Origin: Hypholoma sublateritium FD-334 SS-4
Taxonomy: Eukaryota; Basidiomycota; Agaricomycetes; Agaricales; Strophariaceae
NCBI GenBank assembly: GCA_000827495.1
Contig: KN817617.1
Location: 1 to 64,000, forward strand
DNA: 64,000 nt
Direction: 5' to 3'
Shown here: piece after piece, positions 61,952 to 64,000 of the stretch
How positions within the stretch are numbered: position 1 is the stretch's first letter
Layout: every line of letters starts with the position of its first letter
Translations under genes and position numbers: made by a program
The notes under the pieces: generated by a model
Seen by the model: the letters and a program-made list of their open reading frames with translations, nothing else
Told to the model about the DNA's origin: nothing
Database searches by the model: none

Positions 61952-64000
61952 TCAAATGTTCGTTGAAAATTCATGCACTTGATGTTCTAATCAAATCAGT
62001 TCATCAGATGTAACCAAAGAAAATCGAGGGCATGGGAAACATACCTGCTAAGGGCAATACGACGGGCAGATAATCTGGAATCTCCGCGTAATGCAGGCGG
62101 CCGTGGAACAAGTAGCGAACTCGCAAGGTTTTAGGAGTGAAAGGCGCAGGGTCTGTAAAGCCCTGCAATGCAGCCTACCAAGTCATTCACAGGGTCAACA
62201 AGGTGGATACATATTCGATTTGAGGATCCAATCATTACCTTGGTATCTCTACCGGGGATGTGTATTTGCGAGTTACGAACGAGAGCTTGCAGAGGGATGG
62301 TGACGTCTAGCGATATATTCTCAGTGGCGTCGTCTGACTCCGCGGCCGTTCCATATATCGCTTCCTGTACGATGAGGCCTAGCCACCACCCAAACATCAA
62401 GAACTATTCGGACTTGGAAAAGAGACTCCCATGACGTACCCTCGCGCTCTGTCTCTAGGCGGACCTGCTTCTTAACAGAATCTTTGAGAAGCTCTACGGC
62501 ATTCCTCTGCTTCTGCAGACCGGCATTTTCCTCTATGTCTCTCCTCATTGCCCGTAGATTCCTATAATAGGTACAGCATATCTCATCAGTTTATATACTC
62601 TGTGAACACATGGAACCACTCACTCGAGTCTTCGCGCGCGACGGCGAGGTTTTACAACGAAATGATACCCTAATAGGGCCGCACTCGACGGAAGTACGGC
62701 CATACCTAGCATTAGAAAGGGGGAGAACTCGGTAGACAGAACAATAGGGAGGGAAAAGCGTTGTTCCAGGTACCCAAAGCTTGTGATTTATGAGTTTCTG
62801 GAGGATGCGGATAGAGGCAGCGAGACTAACTCAAGGTGGAATATGATAGCATTAGAACTGAAAGTAAGGCCTTGGGCAATTTCGGTGGTTTCGTTGTGCC
62901 AGTTCGCGCCCAGAGTCAACATGAGCCCCGCGACACCAAGTTGAACCGAACACTTGAGCCGAACAGACATTTCAACCAGGGAGAGTCCCAGTTCCGCGAG
63001 CAGGACGGGGACCACTTGCTGAAAAGTGACCCCAAAGGTCTTATCGAATAAAACGTACCTAAGTCCTGAAGTTGTCGGAGGACCCTGTTGTGGTAGACCC
63101 TCGCCTTCGGCGATTGTAAGGGTTGGCGGGGAAGAATATTGGAAAGAGATCGACGGATTCTTCGAGGCCCGGAGAGTAATGCTGCCTTTTTGGGGAAATG
63201 AGGGGAAAAGTTTTCGCGAGAATGAAATTGTCATGGGCGGAAAATGGGTTGGATCAGCCAAGAGCAATCCGGTATTGAGCGAAAATGTATTGTCAGGGTC
63301 TTCGTATGTGGCCTCGATAGTCGCCGCGAAGGGGAAGAGCGGATTGACACCTGCCTAAGACGATTGACTTAGAATACGCTACTCTGATGGAATTCTGCAT
63401 GGCAGCAGCACGATGCATATGCTTTAGCGAGAGCCGTCACGATTTGACTGCGGATTCAATGCAAGCATATTTTGGGGTCTCGAAGCGATATTTTGTCGTG
63501 CACACACCAACAGACAAATCGAGAGATACCTCGAAAGGAGCAACTCACCACAGCAACGATACGCGGCGAAAATTGGTGTCGAACAGTACCAAGGAAGGCA
63601 AAAAGTGTTTTCCTTGGTCTTCCAACCACCTCGCTTTGGAAGCCCACAGTAGTTTTGTCGGTTACTCTTTTCTGCATGGAATGCCAGGAAATTAGGGATG
63701 CAGTAACATACTTAAAAGTGTGATTTCGCGCTCACCTCAAGATTGTACTGCATATGCTTCGAGATTGAATTAAGGCGAGCGAAACGTTCTCGCATTCTCG
63801 TAAACGCACTGGAACCCGGCGCATCATCCCAGTCGAACAAAGATGACGCGTCTAGTTGGTACGTTATTTTTGCTTTGGAAAAAATCTTCTCCTTCAACGC
63901 TCGCCTCTCCAATACTACTTCTTGTTGCTCGATCAACTTTTGCATCTTCAAAGCAGGGAATAAAATTTCAATTAAATATTGCATAGTGTCAAAAATTACC
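61952..64000 (-). CDS. DNAJC11-like J-domain protein, C-terminal part (5' end beyond window)
   Basis: DNAJC11 relatives are mitochondrial J proteins linked to the MICOS/MIB cristae complex, with a C-terminal DUF3395 domain. The window holds the part after the J domain. It starts with a helical RMEQ-like region (KMQKLIEQQEVVLERRALKE), then KITYQLDASSLFDWDD. A beta-rich segment follows: PMTISFSRKLFPSFPQKGSI, ASKNPSISFQYSSPPTLTIA, LMLTLGANWHN. Next come a hydrophobic stretch and the basic linker KPRRRAR. DUF3395 reads RRDIEENAGLQKQRNAVELL, LIVQEAIYGTAAES...ISLDVTIPLQALVRNSQIHI, and after a short intron DPAPFTPKTLRVRYLFHGRL and HYAEIPDYLPVVLPLAEH. The stop is at 61954-61952. The J domain with its HPD motif should lie beyond base 64000 and cannot be checked. 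Several introns in 62700-63700 are inferred. Confidence 0.83.

Overview
The window is nuclear DNA of a filamentous basidiomycete, most likely an Agaricomycete (mushroom or wood-decay group). The evidence is the very short GT-AG introns of about 45-60 nt in nearly every gene, the protein families present (DUF6534 seven-TM proteins, a DUF6698 relic, a WOPR/Gti1-Pac2 regulator, GH1 beta-glucosidase, exocyst Sec5, Dcp1), and a Plavaka-type CACTA transposon, a lineage I know from these fungi. The species cannot be named from this sequence.

Layout. 1-4.3 kb: a decayed DUF6698 gene broken by a 28-bp tandem duplication, then a degenerate tandem array with a period of about 117 bp, then sequence without a recognisable gene. 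4.3-10 kb: DCP1 decapping subunit (-), a divergent conserved protein of unknown function (+), and a DUF6534 membrane protein (-). 10.9-13.4 kb: GH1 beta-glucosidase (-). 13.97-14.73 kb: a 768-bp MITE with 196-bp terminal inverted repeats. 15-17 kb: an acidic nuclear-type protein (+). 19.5-27.1 kb: a polyol-dehydrogenase-like MDR enzyme (+), an Ort1-like mitochondrial ornithine carrier (+), tRNA-Asp (-) and a large ubiquitin-specific protease (+). 27.6-28.5 kb: a gag-like retroelement remnant (-) preceded by four hairpins sharing one loop. 28.8-33.7 kb: a histidine acid phosphatase (-) and a second DUF6534 gene (-).

35.3-46.5 kb: an ACSF2-type acyl-CoA synthetase (+) split by an 8,215-bp Plavaka element (36915-45129). 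The element carries the transposase and two accessory genes. Removing it together with one copy of the GA duplication restores the reading frame of a conserved motif exactly. The same host gene holds an apparent AT-AC intron. 47.1-55.2 kb is a compact housekeeping block: Scs7 fatty-acid 2-hydroxylase (+), Sec5 (+) and an RMD1/DUF155 protein (-). 55.2-58.4 kb has no recognised gene. 58.4-59.8 kb: the WOPR transcription factor (-). 61.95 kb to the window end: the C-terminal part of a DNAJC11-like J protein (-).

The genes form no cluster or operon. They are individually transcribed genes with unrelated jobs: mRNA decay, secretion, lipid and sugar metabolism, mitochondrial transport and regulation. 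Several mobile elements and relics lie between them. Exon boundaries were read by eye from splice signals and protein-family conservation, so small exons may be wrong. Five of the six undetermined bases (N) lie in the first 2.1 kb, so that part may be poorly assembled.
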